NCBI GenBank assembly: GCA_021796315.1 | Contig: JAJYOH010000130.1 | Coordinates: 1 to 11,608 of the forward strand | Source: Chloroflexota bacterium | GTDB lineage: Bacteria > Chloroflexota > Anaerolineae > Anaerolineales > Villigracilaceae | DNA: 11,608 nucleotides | Reading direction: 5' to 3' | Translations under genes and position numbers: made by a program | Notes under the pieces: generated by a model | Told to the model about the DNA's origin: nothing | The model's database searches: none | Seen by the model: only the letters and a program-made list of their open reading frames with translations | Part shown: piece after piece, positions 1-7,409 of the stretch | Position numbering within the stretch: position 1 is the stretch's first letter | How the letters are laid out: each line of letters opens with the position of its first letter

Positions 1-1646
1 GACTTTGTTCCTTCCTGCTGATCGGTTTCTGGTACGAGATGGACACGCTCGGTCGTTCCTCGTGGGCCAATTCCAACGCCGCCAAGAAAGCTTTCATCGT
101 CAACCGCATCGGTGACTTTGGCTTTTTGATCGCGGGCTTCCTGATGTTCTGGAAACTTGGCTCATTCCAATTCGACGCGGTTTTTGCTGCCGCTCCTTCC
201 GCTGATCCGACCATCATTGTTGCCATCACACTTTTTATGTTAATTGGTGTGGCTGGTAAGTCGGCGCAGATCCCGCTTTACGTCTGGCTGCCGGACGCGA
301 TGGCTGGCCCAACTCCGGTCTCGGCGCTGATCCATGCCGCGACCATGGTCACGGCTGGCGTTTATCTCATCACGCGTTCGGCCCCGCTTTATACGCTGGT
401 TCCACAGGCGCAATTTATCGTCGCGATGACGGGTGCGGTCACGGCTTTATTCGCGGCCACGATCGCGGTCGGTCAATACGACATCAAAAAAGTTCTGGCT
501 TATTCGACCATCTCGCAACTCGGGTTCATGGTTGCGGCGGTCGGCATGGGTGCGTTCACGGCGGGCATGTTCCATCTCATCACACATGCCTTCTTCAAAG
601 CCCTGCTCTTCCTCTCGGCTGGTTCTGTGATTTTGGGTATGGAGCGCGGACATCACCATCTTTCTCACCACGAACATAAGGAGTCCGACGACTCCCGTCG
701 TCGGCGAAGTCTGGAGACTTCGGACTCCAGCGATCATCACGAAGAAATATTCGATCCCGGCGACATGCGTAACATGGGCGGACTTCGCAAAACGATGCCG
801 GTGACTTTCTGGCTTTACGTGATCGGCACGCTGGCGCTGGCTGGTATTTTCCCGTTCGCAGGTTTCTGGTCGAAGGATGAGATTCTGGCTGAGTCTTTTC
901 AGACTGGCTACACGGCCGTTTACTGGTTGTTGACCATTGCGGCGTTCTTCACTGCTTTTTATATGGGACGCCAGATCTGGATGGTCTTCTTCGGCGAGCC
1001 TCGACATGAAGCCGCGGCACATGCTGAAGAAAGTCCGCTGGTGATAACCGTTCCGCTGATGGTGCTGGCCGCTTTATCGATTTTGGGCGGCGCGTTGAAT
1101 CTGCCCGGCATCCACACTTTGACTGCCTGGCTCGAACACACCCTCACGTTTATCAAGCCCGGCGAATTCGTGATGAGCGTGGCGCTTATCTCCACTGGCC
1201 TGGCTTTGCTCGCCATTTTAATTTCGTGGCTTCTTTATGGACGCAATCCGCTCAAGGCCGGCCAGGTTGATCCACTCAAGAAATCGCTCGGCTTTATCTT
1301 CACAGGCATGGAAAATAAATGGTTCGTGGATGAAGGTTATTGGACGGTAATTATTAATCCGTTTGTGAAGACTTCGCAATTCCTGGCCGATGTCATCGAC
1401 CAGAAATTCTGGCATGACTGGTTCCACGAAACTGTCATTGCTGGCACATACAACTGGTTGAGCAATATCGCCCTCAATGATTATGCAGACCAGCGCGGCA
1501 TCGACGCGTTCGCAAATTGGCTGGGCAACGCGACGAAAAATTTATCGGAAACCGGCCGAAAGGTCCAGAACGGATTCGTGCGCTCTTATGCGCTGTCCGT
1601 TTTGCTGGGCGTTGTCTTTATCCTTGGCTATTTGTTGTTGAAATAA
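1..1646 (+). CDS. nuoL: NADH-quinone oxidoreductase subunit L, 5'-truncated by the window
   Basis: Antiporter-like membrane subunit of respiratory complex I; it helps couple NADH:quinone electron transfer to proton pumping. The frame is open from the first complete codon (position 3, reading LCSFLLIGFWYE), so the N-terminus lies outside the window; the ATG at 39 is internal. Family landmarks seen: FIVNRIGDFGFL, the KSAQIPLYVWLPDAMAGPTP helix, DIKKVLAYSTISQLGF, HAFFKALLFL and GFWSKDEIL, which carry the Lys/His residues of the proton path. The C-terminus has the long amphipathic stretch and final TM helix typical of NuoL. A His-rich extramembrane loop (about 651-746) sits between HAFFKALLFL and MRNMGGL; a palindromic repeat at 680-728 interrupts it in frame and adds a Ser/Asp/Arg-rich peptide. 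nuoM follows after 22 bp, so the genes are very likely cotranscribed. Identity is very secure. Confidence 0.97.
   Translation, partial: LCSFLLIGFWYEMDTLGRSSWANSNAAKKAFIVNRIGDFGFLIAGFLMFWKLGSFQFDAVFAAAPSADPTIIVAITLFMLIGVAGKSAQIPLYVWLPDAMAGPTPVSALIHAATMVTAGVYLITRSAPLYTLVPQAQFIVAMTGAVTALFAATIAVGQYDIKKVLAYSTISQLGFMVAAVGMGAFTAGMFHLITHAFFKALLFLSAGSVILGMERGHHHLSHHEHKESDDSRRRRSLETSDSSDHHEEIFDPGDMRNMGGLRKTMPVTFWLYVIGTLALAGIFPFAGFWSKDEILAESFQTGYTAVYWLLTIAAFFTAFYMGRQIWMVFFGEPRHEAAAHAEESPLVITVPLMVLAALSILGGALNLPGIHTLTAWLEHTLTFIKPGEFVMSVALISTGLALLAILISWLLYGRNPLKAGQVDPLKKSLGFIFTGMENKWFVDEGYWTVIINPFVKTSQFLADVIDQKFWHDWFHETVIAGTYNWLSNIALNDYADQRGIDAFANWLGNATKNLSETGRKVQNGFVRSYALSVLLGVVFILGYLLLK
680..728 (+). repeat. 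GGAGTCC palindromic element, copy 1, in frame inside nuoL
   Basis: This is a 49-nt element. Its ends GGAGTCC (680-686) and GGACTCC (722-728) are perfect reverse complements. Inside are two hairpins: CCGACGA/TCGTCGG (685-691 with 698-704, 6-nt loop) and CGAAGTCT/AGACTTCG (705-712 with 715-722, GG between). Together they can fold like a small cloverleaf. It is translated as ESDDSRRRRSLETSDS without breaking the nuoL frame. A clear second copy lies at 9378-9430 on the opposite strand and a partial third at 11594-11608. The insertion interpretation is inferred from these copies and from the variable loop it occupies. Confidence 0.9.
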
Positions 1647-1668
1647 GAATCCGCAACGAGGAATAAAC

Positions 1669-3180
1669 ATGGAATTTCTTTTGCAACCGCTTACTATTCT
1701 GACTTTCTTCCCGCTGTTGGGGGTGTTGGTTCTGCTCTTCATCCCAGGCGACAAGAAAAATGTTTTGCGCTGGACGGCGCTGGTCACCTCATTGCTGACC
1801 TTTGTTTTGTCGCTTTGGGTGCTGTCGATGTTCAACCAGGCCAACCCGGACCTGCAACTGGTGTCCAAATACGATTGGATCACCGTCGCCGGTTGGAACA
1901 TTCAATATCATCTCGGTGTGGATGGACTCAGCATCCTGTTGGTTTTGTTGACTGGTTTCCTGACACCCATCTCCATCCTTTCCACGTGGACGGCTGTCGA
2001 AGACCGCGTCAAGGATTTCATGCTCTTCTTCCTTTTGCTCGAAGTCGGCATGATGGGCGTGTTCCTCGCACAGGACCTTTTCCTGTTCTACATCTTCTGG
2101 GAATTCACGCTCGTGCCGATGTATTTCCTGATCGGTATCTGGGGCGGACCTCGCCGCATCTACGCCGCTGTGAAATTTTTCCTGTACACGATGGCTGGCT
2201 CGATCCTGATGCTGCTTGCGATTTTATGGCTCGGCATTTATGGCAGGACTTTTTCCGTGCCGGATTTGATCGCTCAACATAACATTCCCGCCGATGTGCA
2301 GTTCTGGTTGTTCATTGCTTTCGCGGCTGCCTTCGCCATCAAAGTCCCAATGTGGCCTCTGCATTCGTGGCTGCCCGATGCCCACGTCGAAGCGCCGACT
2401 GCTGGTTCCGTGATCCTGGCTGGCGTTCTGTTGAAGATGGGAACTTATGGTTTCCTGCGCTTCAACATTCCGCTCTTCCCGCATGCCTCGATCCAGGCCG
2501 CGCCGTGGATCGCGTTGCTCGCCACCATCGGCATCATTTATGGCGCGGCGGTTTCGTACGCGCAATCCGATGTGAAGAAACTGGTTGCTTATTCCTCGGT
2601 CAGCCATTTGGGCTTCGTCATGCTCGGCATGTTCGCACTCAACGCGCAGGGCATCGAAGGTGCGATCCTGCAAATGATCAACCACGGACTTAGCACGGGC
2701 GCATTGTTCCTCCTCGTCGGCATGATCTACGAGCAGACGCACACGCGCGAGATCAAAGTCTATGGCGGGTTGTGGAAAGTTACGCCCATCTTTGGAACGA
2801 TTATGCTCATCGTCGCGCTTTCATCCATGGGCCTGCCGGGACTTAATGGCTTCGTCGGTGAGTTCACTATTTTGCTTGGCGCGTTTGGTTCGCAGGCCAT
2901 CGGCAATCCGTGGTTCGCGGGCATCTCGGCCTTGGGCGTTATCATGGCCGCGGTTTATATCCTTTACATGTTCCAGAAAATGTTCCTCGGACCTGAAGGC
3001 TCCATCGTCGAGGAAGTCAAGAAGCACGGGCATGCTCTGCGCGATCTGAACTGGCGCGAGATTGTTACCGTTGCGCCGTTGTTGATCTTCATCTTCTGGA
3101 TCGGTTTATATCCTGCGCCTTTCTTCAACTTAATGGCTCCGACTGTTCAGAAACTTGTTTCCGCGCTGGCGATGCCGTAA
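1669..3180 (+). CDS. nuoM: NADH-quinone oxidoreductase subunit M
   Basis: Second antiporter-like proton-pumping subunit of complex I, 503 residues, the usual length for NuoM, with about 14 predicted TM helices. Visible family features are YHLGVDGLSILLVLLT near residue 80, the FWEFTLVPMYFLIGIWGG helix with the conserved Glu at 145 (equivalent to E144 of E. coli NuoM), KVPMWPLHSWLPDAHVEAPT with Lys225, DVKKLVAYSSVSHLGF, and GLPGLNGFVGEF. The ATG has GAGGAA five bases upstream. nuoL ends 22 bp before and nuoN starts 21 bp after, fitting one operon. I see no repeat insertion or frame damage, unlike both neighbours. Function is assigned from family knowledge; the motifs are read directly. Confidence 0.98.
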   Translation: MEFLLQPLTILTFFPLLGVLVLLFIPGDKKNVLRWTALVTSLLTFVLSLWVLSMFNQANPDLQLVSKYDWITVAGWNIQYHLGVDGLSILLVLLTGFLTPISILSTWTAVEDRVKDFMLFFLLLEVGMMGVFLAQDLFLFYIFWEFTLVPMYFLIGIWGGPRRIYAAVKFFLYTMAGSILMLLAILWLGIYGRTFSVPDLIAQHNIPADVQFWLFIAFAAAFAIKVPMWPLHSWLPDAHVEAPTAGSVILAGVLLKMGTYGFLRFNIPLFPHASIQAAPWIALLATIGIIYGAAVSYAQSDVKKLVAYSSVSHLGFVMLGMFALNAQGIEGAILQMINHGLSTGALFLLVGMIYEQTHTREIKVYGGLWKVTPIFGTIMLIVALSSMGLPGLNGFVGEFTILLGAFGSQAIGNPWFAGISALGVIMAAVYILYMFQKMFLGPEGSIVEEVKKHGHALRDLNWREIVTVAPLLIFIFWIGLYPAPFFNLMAPTVQKLVSALAMP

Positions 3181-3201
3181 CTTAAACTATCGGAGCAACT
3201 T

Positions 3202-4665
3202 ATGCCCCAGCTTGATTTTTCCACCATCCTTCCGCTGACCATTCTCACCGTCTGGGCCTGTGCGCTTTTGCTCGTGGATCTCTTCATCCCCAAAAATCGC
3301 AAAGGCATCACCGCGTTGCTGGCGGCCCTCGGACTCGCAGTTGCCCTTGGCTTTACCCTTTCACAAATCGGCCGCGAACCGGCGACGGGTTTCAGTAACA
3401 TGGTCGTGCTCGATGGTTTCTCGACTTTTATCAACGCGCTTCTTTTGATCAGCGGCATGTTGGGCGTGGCTCTTGCGTATGGTTACGTCAAACGCATGGG
3501 TCTCGAACGCGGCGAGTATTACACGCTTCTGCTTTTCAGCGTCGTTGGCATGATGCTCATGGCGCAGGCCGCCGATCTCATCATCATCTTCCTCGGCCTC
3601 GAATTGCTTTCCATTCCGCTTTATGTGTTGGCCGCCTTCGCCCGCCCCAAAGCGGACTCTGAAGAAGCTGGACTTAAATATTTTCTGCTCGGCGCTTTCT
3701 CTGCCGGATTTGTCGTGTACGGAATCGCGCTGGTCTTCGGCGCGACGGGGACAACTTCCCTCGCGGCGATTCTTTCCTCCGCTTCTTCCGGCGCCTCGAA
3801 CCTGCTCCTGACCATTGGGGCGGCTCTCATCCTGGTGGGTTTTGGTTTCAAGGTTGCGGCGGTTCCCTTCCACATGTGGACGCCGGACGTTTATCAAGGC
3901 GCGCCGACTCCGGTCACGGCTTTCATGGCCGCCGGTGCAAAGATCGCGGGCTTCGCCGCGTTGTTGCGTGTTTTTGGTTCGGCGCTTCCCTCGCTCGCCG
4001 GTGATTTGACTCCGGTACTTGTTGTGCTCGCCGGGTTGACGATGATCGTTGGTAACCTGCTTGCCATTGCCCAGTCTGACATCAAACGCATGTTGGCTTA
4101 TTCGAGTATTGCGCACGCCGGTTATATTTTGATGGCCTTCGTTCCGTTCGGGAATAAAGATGTTCTGCCTGTTTCAATCGCGTCGGGACTCTTTTATCTC
4201 GTAGCTTACGCATTCACCAACTTCGGTTCGTGGGGTGTTGTCATCGCCATGGAAAAGGCCGACCCTTCGACAGGCTCAGGGCAGGTGGCAAATGGTCTTG
4301 CCATCAGCGATTACGCAGGCCTCGGGAAAAAGTACCCCGCTTTGGCCGCCGCAATGACCGTCTTCATGTTGTCGCTGATCGGTCTTCCGCCCACGCTTGG
4401 GCTGGTCGGCAAGTTCTATCTTTTCCGCTCGGTCATGTCCGGCGGGTTCGTCGGCCTGGCATTGATCGGCGTGCTGACATCGCTCATCTCCGCATATTAT
4501 TATTTGCGCGTGGTCGTGACGATGTACATGCGCGATGGCGAACCGGAAGTTGTTTCTGAGCCGTGGCTCAACATCACATGGGGCGCGGCCGCAGTTGTGA
4601 CGGTGCTCCTGAGTTTTGTCCCGCAATTTTTATTTACGTGGGCCAGCGCTGCATTTTTGAAATAA
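3202..4665 (+). CDS. nuoN: NADH-quinone oxidoreductase subunit N
   Basis: Third antiporter-like subunit of the complex I membrane arm, 487 residues. Key residues fall where expected: Glu134 in FLGLELLSIPLYVLAAF, Lys217 in GFKVAAVPFHMWTPDVYQGA, and DIKRMLAYSSIAHAGY for the second lysine helix. C-terminal landmarks are LSLIGLPPTLGLVGKFYLF and ISAYYYLRVVVTMYM. The start is supported by GGAG six bases upstream. Residues 354-362 (DPSTGSGQV) come from a short palindromic repeat at 4264-4281, placed in the loop just before the conserved DYAGLGKKYP segment, where homologues vary. As the last nuo gene it follows the usual L-M-N order. A strong terminator begins 16 bp after its stop codon. Confidence 0.98.
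   Translation: MPQLDFSTILPLTILTVWACALLLVDLFIPKNRKGITALLAALGLAVALGFTLSQIGREPATGFSNMVVLDGFSTFINALLLISGMLGVALAYGYVKRMGLERGEYYTLLLFSVVGMMLMAQAADLIIIFLGLELLSIPLYVLAAFARPKADSEEAGLKYFLLGAFSAGFVVYGIALVFGATGTTSLAAILSSASSGASNLLLTIGAALILVGFGFKVAAVPFHMWTPDVYQGAPTPVTAFMAAGAKIAGFAALLRVFGSALPSLAGDLTPVLVVLAGLTMIVGNLLAIAQSDIKRMLAYSSIAHAGYILMAFVPFGNKDVLPVSIASGLFYLVAYAFTNFGSWGVVIAMEKADPSTGSGQVANGLAISDYAGLGKKYPALAAAMTVFMLSLIGLPPTLGLVGKFYLFRSVMSGGFVGLALIGVLTSLISAYYYLRVVVTMYMRDGEPEVVSEPWLNITWGAAAVVTVLLSFVPQFLFTWASAAFLK
4264..4281 (+). repeat. CCTTCGACAGGCTCAGGG short palindromic repeat, in frame inside nuoN
   Basis: An 18-nt unit with complementary ends (CCT/AGG); with the preceding C the outer pairing becomes CCCT/AGGG. 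It encodes PSTGSGQ within NuoN. From memory, this sequence is a very frequent dispersed repeat in Chloroflexota and other genomes, and PSTGSGQ peptides recur in unrelated proteins of such genomes; I cannot check that here. A relative sharing the 12-mer CTTCGACAGGCT lies at 11563-11574. Confidence 0.75.
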
Positions 4666-4680
4666 TTCCAACTGAAAGCG

Positions 4681-4716
4681 AAAGGGACGGCAGTTAACTG
4701 CCGTCCCTTTTTGTTT
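4681..4716 (+). terminator. Rho-independent terminator of the nuo operon
   Basis: Positions 4681-4710 are a perfect 30-bp palindrome: AAAGGGACGGCAG, centre TTAA, CTGCCGTCCCTTT. It is followed by TTGTTT. The 13-bp stem with a T-rich tail, 16 bp after the nuoN stop, is a textbook intrinsic terminator. It lies between convergent nuoN and the queF-like gene (stop at 4723), so the hairpin could serve both strands, although the minus-strand tail is less T-rich. Confidence 0.92.
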
Positions 4717-4722
4717 GCTCAA

Positions 4723-5055
4723 TCAACCTCGACACTCGCACGTTACAGTCTGACCAATGTTCAAAATATATTTTCCGACCACAGTGACCTCGACGCCAGG
4801 AACTTCGTGGCAATCGCGGGCGATGACCTGTGTCAGCAGTTCAAGGTCGCGGACTTCGTTCGAGCCGATGAACGAGGCGATGTATTCGTTCAGGCTGTAA
4901 AACTCCAGCAATTTTTTGTCAGGGATGTATGTGATGGTGATAGCGCTTCCAGTGATCGGATTCCCGGTTTTTGGACACAGAGGCGGGACCTGGACTTCGT
5001 TAATTTGATTCGTGAGCTTGGATATCTTCGGGTTATCAATCGTTTTAAGAATCAT
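4723..5055 (-). CDS. Short, divergent QueF-family (tunnelling-fold) protein
   Basis: 110 residues related to QueF, the NADPH-dependent enzyme that reduces preQ0 to preQ1 in queuosine synthesis. Seen: LKTIDNP near the N-terminus, LCPKTGNP carrying the cysteine that forms the thioimide in QueF, ITITYIPDKKLLE, YSLNEYIASF, and a closing VEVTVVGKYIL strand. Odd points: the Asp after TGQP in QueF is Ile here, with an extra residue following; the ESKSLK motif that contacts NADPH reads EFYSLN; the HE pair of FHEDC reads RD. It is also shorter than typical QueF. Family knowledge: archaeal QueF-like archaeosine synthases keep the Cys but lack NADPH reduction, so a non-reductase role is possible. It lies 63 bp after the response regulator; a TATAAA in that gap could be a -10 box. 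The ribosome binding site is weak. I recognise the superfamily but not the activity, so I give no symbol. Confidence 0.72.
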   Translation of the reverse strand: MILKTIDNPKISKLTNQINEVQVPPLCPKTGNPITGSAITITYIPDKKLLEFYSLNEYIASFIGSNEVRDLELLTQVIARDCHEVPGVEVTVVGKYILNIGQTVTCECRG

Positions 5056-5118
5056 AAATCTTTATCCATGTTACCAATAATGTTGAGTATGGCATTTTAT
5101 AAAACAGTCTGCTTCGCC

Positions 5119-5769
5119 CTACGCCTTGATAATTCCCTTCCTGATCGCGTATCTCACCAACTCAACGCGCGAATGAAGATTCAATTTGTGCATGATGTTC
5201 TCGCGGTGGCGTTCCACCGTCTTCGGGCTGATGACCAGCGACGCGGCGATCTCATCGTTGTTTGCGCCCTCGGCCAGATAGGTCAGCACTTCGCGTTCGC
5301 GGTCGGTGAGACCGTCCAGTTTTAATTTCTCTTCGGTGGGATGATCCTGACTCAGATAATCCCTCACCAGTAATTTTGCCAGCGACGGGTACAAATAGAC
5401 CTGTCCCGTCGCGGCGGCGCGGATGGCGGTCAATAATTCCTCCGGCGCGGCGCGTTTGGGCACGTAACCCGACGCGCCCGCTTCCAGCATCTTGAAAAAA
5501 TATTCCTGGTCTTCATGGATGGTCAATGCCACGATGGCGACTTTGGGAAATCTTTTTTTGATCTCACGCGTGGCGTCGATGCCGGAGAGATCGGGCAGTC
5601 CAATGTCCATCAGGATCACATCGGGCATGACCTGACCGGCAGCCTCAATGGCCTCCGCCGCAGTGCCCGCCTCGCCCGCGATCTCAACGTCACCTTCGGA
5701 ACCGAGCAGCATCCTCAGCCCCGAACGGACAACGGCGTGGTCATCCACCAGTAACAGGCGTATGGTCAT
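5119..5769 (-). CDS. NarL/FixJ-type response regulator
   Basis: A 216-residue DNA-binding regulator, presumably phosphorylated by the kinase encoded just upstream. The receiver domain spans about residues 3-118: acidic pair D9/D10, phospho-acceptor D55 in VILMDIGLPDLSG, T83, and K105 in GYVPK. A linker leads to a LuxR-type helix-turn-helix (about 152-214) with the motifs LTDREREVLTYLAEG, NDEIAASLVISPKTVERH and IMHKLNLHSRVELVRYA. All phosphorelay residues are intact. The ATG lies 29 nt inside the end of the kinase gene, so translation is probably coupled; the nearby GAGAAG is only a modest ribosome binding site. Target genes cannot be read from the sequence. Family assignment is very secure. 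Confidence 0.96.
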   Translation of the reverse strand: MTIRLLLVDDHAVVRSGLRMLLGSEGDVEIAGEAGTAAEAIEAAGQVMPDVILMDIGLPDLSGIDATREIKKRFPKVAIVALTIHEDQEYFFKMLEAGASGYVPKRAAPEELLTAIRAAATGQVYLYPSLAKLLVRDYLSQDHPTEEKLKLDGLTDREREVLTYLAEGANNDEIAASLVISPKTVERHRENIMHKLNLHSRVELVRYAIRKGIIKA

Positions 5770-7240
5770 CTTGCTTCTCGCTTTCGTAATGATAAGGGAT
5801 GGACGCCTCGACCAGCGTTCCCTGACCGGGCTGCGATTGAACGGAGACTCTGCCGCCCAGCAATGCGGCGCGTTCCTGCATCCCGGCCAGCCCCAGCGAT
5901 GGACGCGATGATGATTGAACTGTCTTTACATGGTCGAGGTCAAAGCCGCGGCCATCATCACGCACGCGCACGTGCATGTGATGGTCTTCAAAATCAAGGT
6001 CGATCTCAACGGTCCGCGCGCCGGAATGTTTGACGATGTTGTTCAGCGCTTCCTGGATGATGCGGAATGTAGCGATGCGCGCAGCTTCATCGATGGGTTG
6101 TTCGTGGCCGTGAATATCCACGCGGACTTTGAGCGGATACCGTTCTTCGATTTTCCCCGCGTACCAGCGCAATGCAGCCGAAAGACCGAGGTCGTCGAGG
6201 TGTGAGGGGCGCAGGTCAGCCATCAGACGCTGAAGCTCTTTAAGGGAATCCGCCGTCAGTGTTTGGAGTTCGCGCAGGGTATCGGTGGCCCGCTTCGGGT
6301 CGCGGGCGAGGCGGCTTTCGAGTCCGCGCAAACCCATGCCGATGGCCGTCAAAGATTGCCCGGTCTCGTCGTGCAAATCGCGCGCGATGCGCTGACGTTC
6401 AGATTCCTGCGCGGCTACTACGCGGCGAAATAGTTCGCCGCGCATGGCTTCACGTTGTTGCGACTCTTTCAATTTTTCGGTCTGCAGAGTGGTGATCTTT
6501 TGTTCGGTCTCGACCTGGAAGGCGCGCAAAAAACGAATAACGAAAAAGGCTGCGGCGCTGGCGGTAATGGCGCGCAAAAGTTGAATGGGGAATCCAAAGA
6601 ATTGCAGGAATGTATTTTCATTGAGGAAATTGGATGGCGGCAAAACGCTGCCGTTTGGAAAAAGCTGACCGATGAGACCGTACCAACCGAATGCCACCGC
6701 GGCCCACATGGCATCCTGCCCGAAGCGGACGAGGCCTGCGCGCCGGAAGGCGCGTTGTTGCGCGATCAAGCCGATGGCGGCGAGCAGGCTGGCGGGGATG
6801 GCGAGTGAATAGCGCGTCCAGGCGTGGACTGCGGTGTATGTATCGGCGGATAAATAATGGCCTTTGATGCTGATGAGTCCCAGTACCCAGACTGCCTCAA
6901 GGATCAACGGCGCCAATAAACTGATACGCTGGGCGATCTCATCCTTGGCAAGCAGGTAGCCGCCGAAGGCCGCCAGGGAAAGAAACGAGAATGAGAGTGT
7001 GGAAAGCTGGAGGATGGAAAGAAGCTGCGATGGGTTGTGCCCGTTCATTTCTCCGATCTGAATGAACATTTCCACCCATTCATGCGCAGAGTGGATCAGG
7101 CCGAATACCGCCAATGGACGCAGCGCTTTGCGAACGCGCTCGTCGGATGAGCGGCCTCCTTCCATGGACACAAGCAGGCCCATGCTAAAGAAGGCCAGGC
7201 CGTAGAAAAAGTAGATGATGACGATGGATTCTATTTGCAC
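5741..7240 (-). CDS. Seven-TM sensor histidine kinase (HisKA_3 / NarX-DegS type)
   Basis: I place the start at the GTG at 7240 (499 residues) because AAAGGA lies seven bases upstream; an ATG at 7306 would add 22 polar residues encoded inside a repeat-like region. Residues 6-240 hold about seven TM segments with no periplasmic sensor domain. TM2 contains GLIHSAHEWVEMF (H50, H53, E54). A coiled stretch (242-275) leads to the dimerisation/phospho-acceptor domain, ESERQRIARDLHDETGQSL with H290, then LRPSHLDDLGL. The ATPase domain shows the N-box FRIIQEALNNIVKHSGA (N400/N401), DDGRGFD (about 428-434) and GLAGMQERA (from 450). The cytoplasmic core is complete. It overlaps the response regulator by 29 nt, marking a cognate pair. 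A GGGC-GCAA-GCCC hairpin (7257-7268) lies just upstream of the ribosome binding site. The signal sensed is unknown. Confidence 0.93.
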   Translation of the reverse strand: MQIESIVIIYFFYGLAFFSMGLLVSMEGGRSSDERVRKALRPLAVFGLIHSAHEWVEMFIQIGEMNGHNPSQLLSILQLSTLSFSFLSLAAFGGYLLAKDEIAQRISLLAPLILEAVWVLGLISIKGHYLSADTYTAVHAWTRYSLAIPASLLAAIGLIAQQRAFRRAGLVRFGQDAMWAAVAFGWYGLIGQLFPNGSVLPPSNFLNENTFLQFFGFPIQLLRAITASAAAFFVIRFLRAFQVETEQKITTLQTEKLKESQQREAMRGELFRRVVAAQESERQRIARDLHDETGQSLTAIGMGLRGLESRLARDPKRATDTLRELQTLTADSLKELQRLMADLRPSHLDDLGLSAALRWYAGKIEERYPLKVRVDIHGHEQPIDEAARIATFRIIQEALNNIVKHSGARTVEIDLDFEDHHMHVRVRDDGRGFDLDHVKTVQSSSRPSLGLAGMQERAALLGGRVSVQSQPGQGTLVEASIPYHYESEKQDDHTPVTGG

Positions 7241-7300
7241 GGTCCCGTCCTTTCTTGGGCTTGCGCCCGTGCAAGTTGGCTTTCTATCCTGGCGATGTTT

Positions 7301-7367
7301 ATCCACAGATTTCGCAGATTACACAGATCGAAGAAAAAAATCGGCGGAATCTGTGCAATCTGTGGAT
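7301..7367. repeat. Imperfect inverted repeat of the ATCCACAGATT...CAGATT type
   Basis: Arms 7301-7327 and 7341-7367 match as reverse complements at 22 of 27 positions, around a 13-nt A-rich loop. Each arm contains tandem CAGATT-like units separated by three bases, giving a 9-nt period. It occupies most of the 169-bp gap between the zinc-ribbon gene and the kinase gene. From memory, ATCCACAGATTACACAGATT palindromes are a widespread dispersed repeat in bacterial genomes. No U-tract follows on the minus strand, so I do not call it a terminator for the zinc-ribbon gene. Confidence 0.85.
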
Positions 7368-7409
7368 GGATATTTTTGTTTTTGCTATTCCAGATAAAGT
7401 CCTGTCTTT

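Noticed and set aside
680..728. Cloverleaf-like folding suggesting a tRNA or small RNA gene
   Set aside because: Too short, no anticodon arm or T-loop consensus, lies inside nuoL in frame, and is repeated elsewhere as a palindromic element.
5056..5118. Possible preQ1 riboswitch ahead of the QueF-like gene
   Set aside because: The 63-bp gap is AT-rich and I see none of the preQ1-I core sequence or a stable hairpin with the A-rich tail.
7241..7306. Longer kinase start at 7306
   Set aside because: It has no ribosome binding site and its 22 residues are polar, partly repeat-derived and precede the TM helix; the GTG at 7240 has AAAGGA at good spacing.
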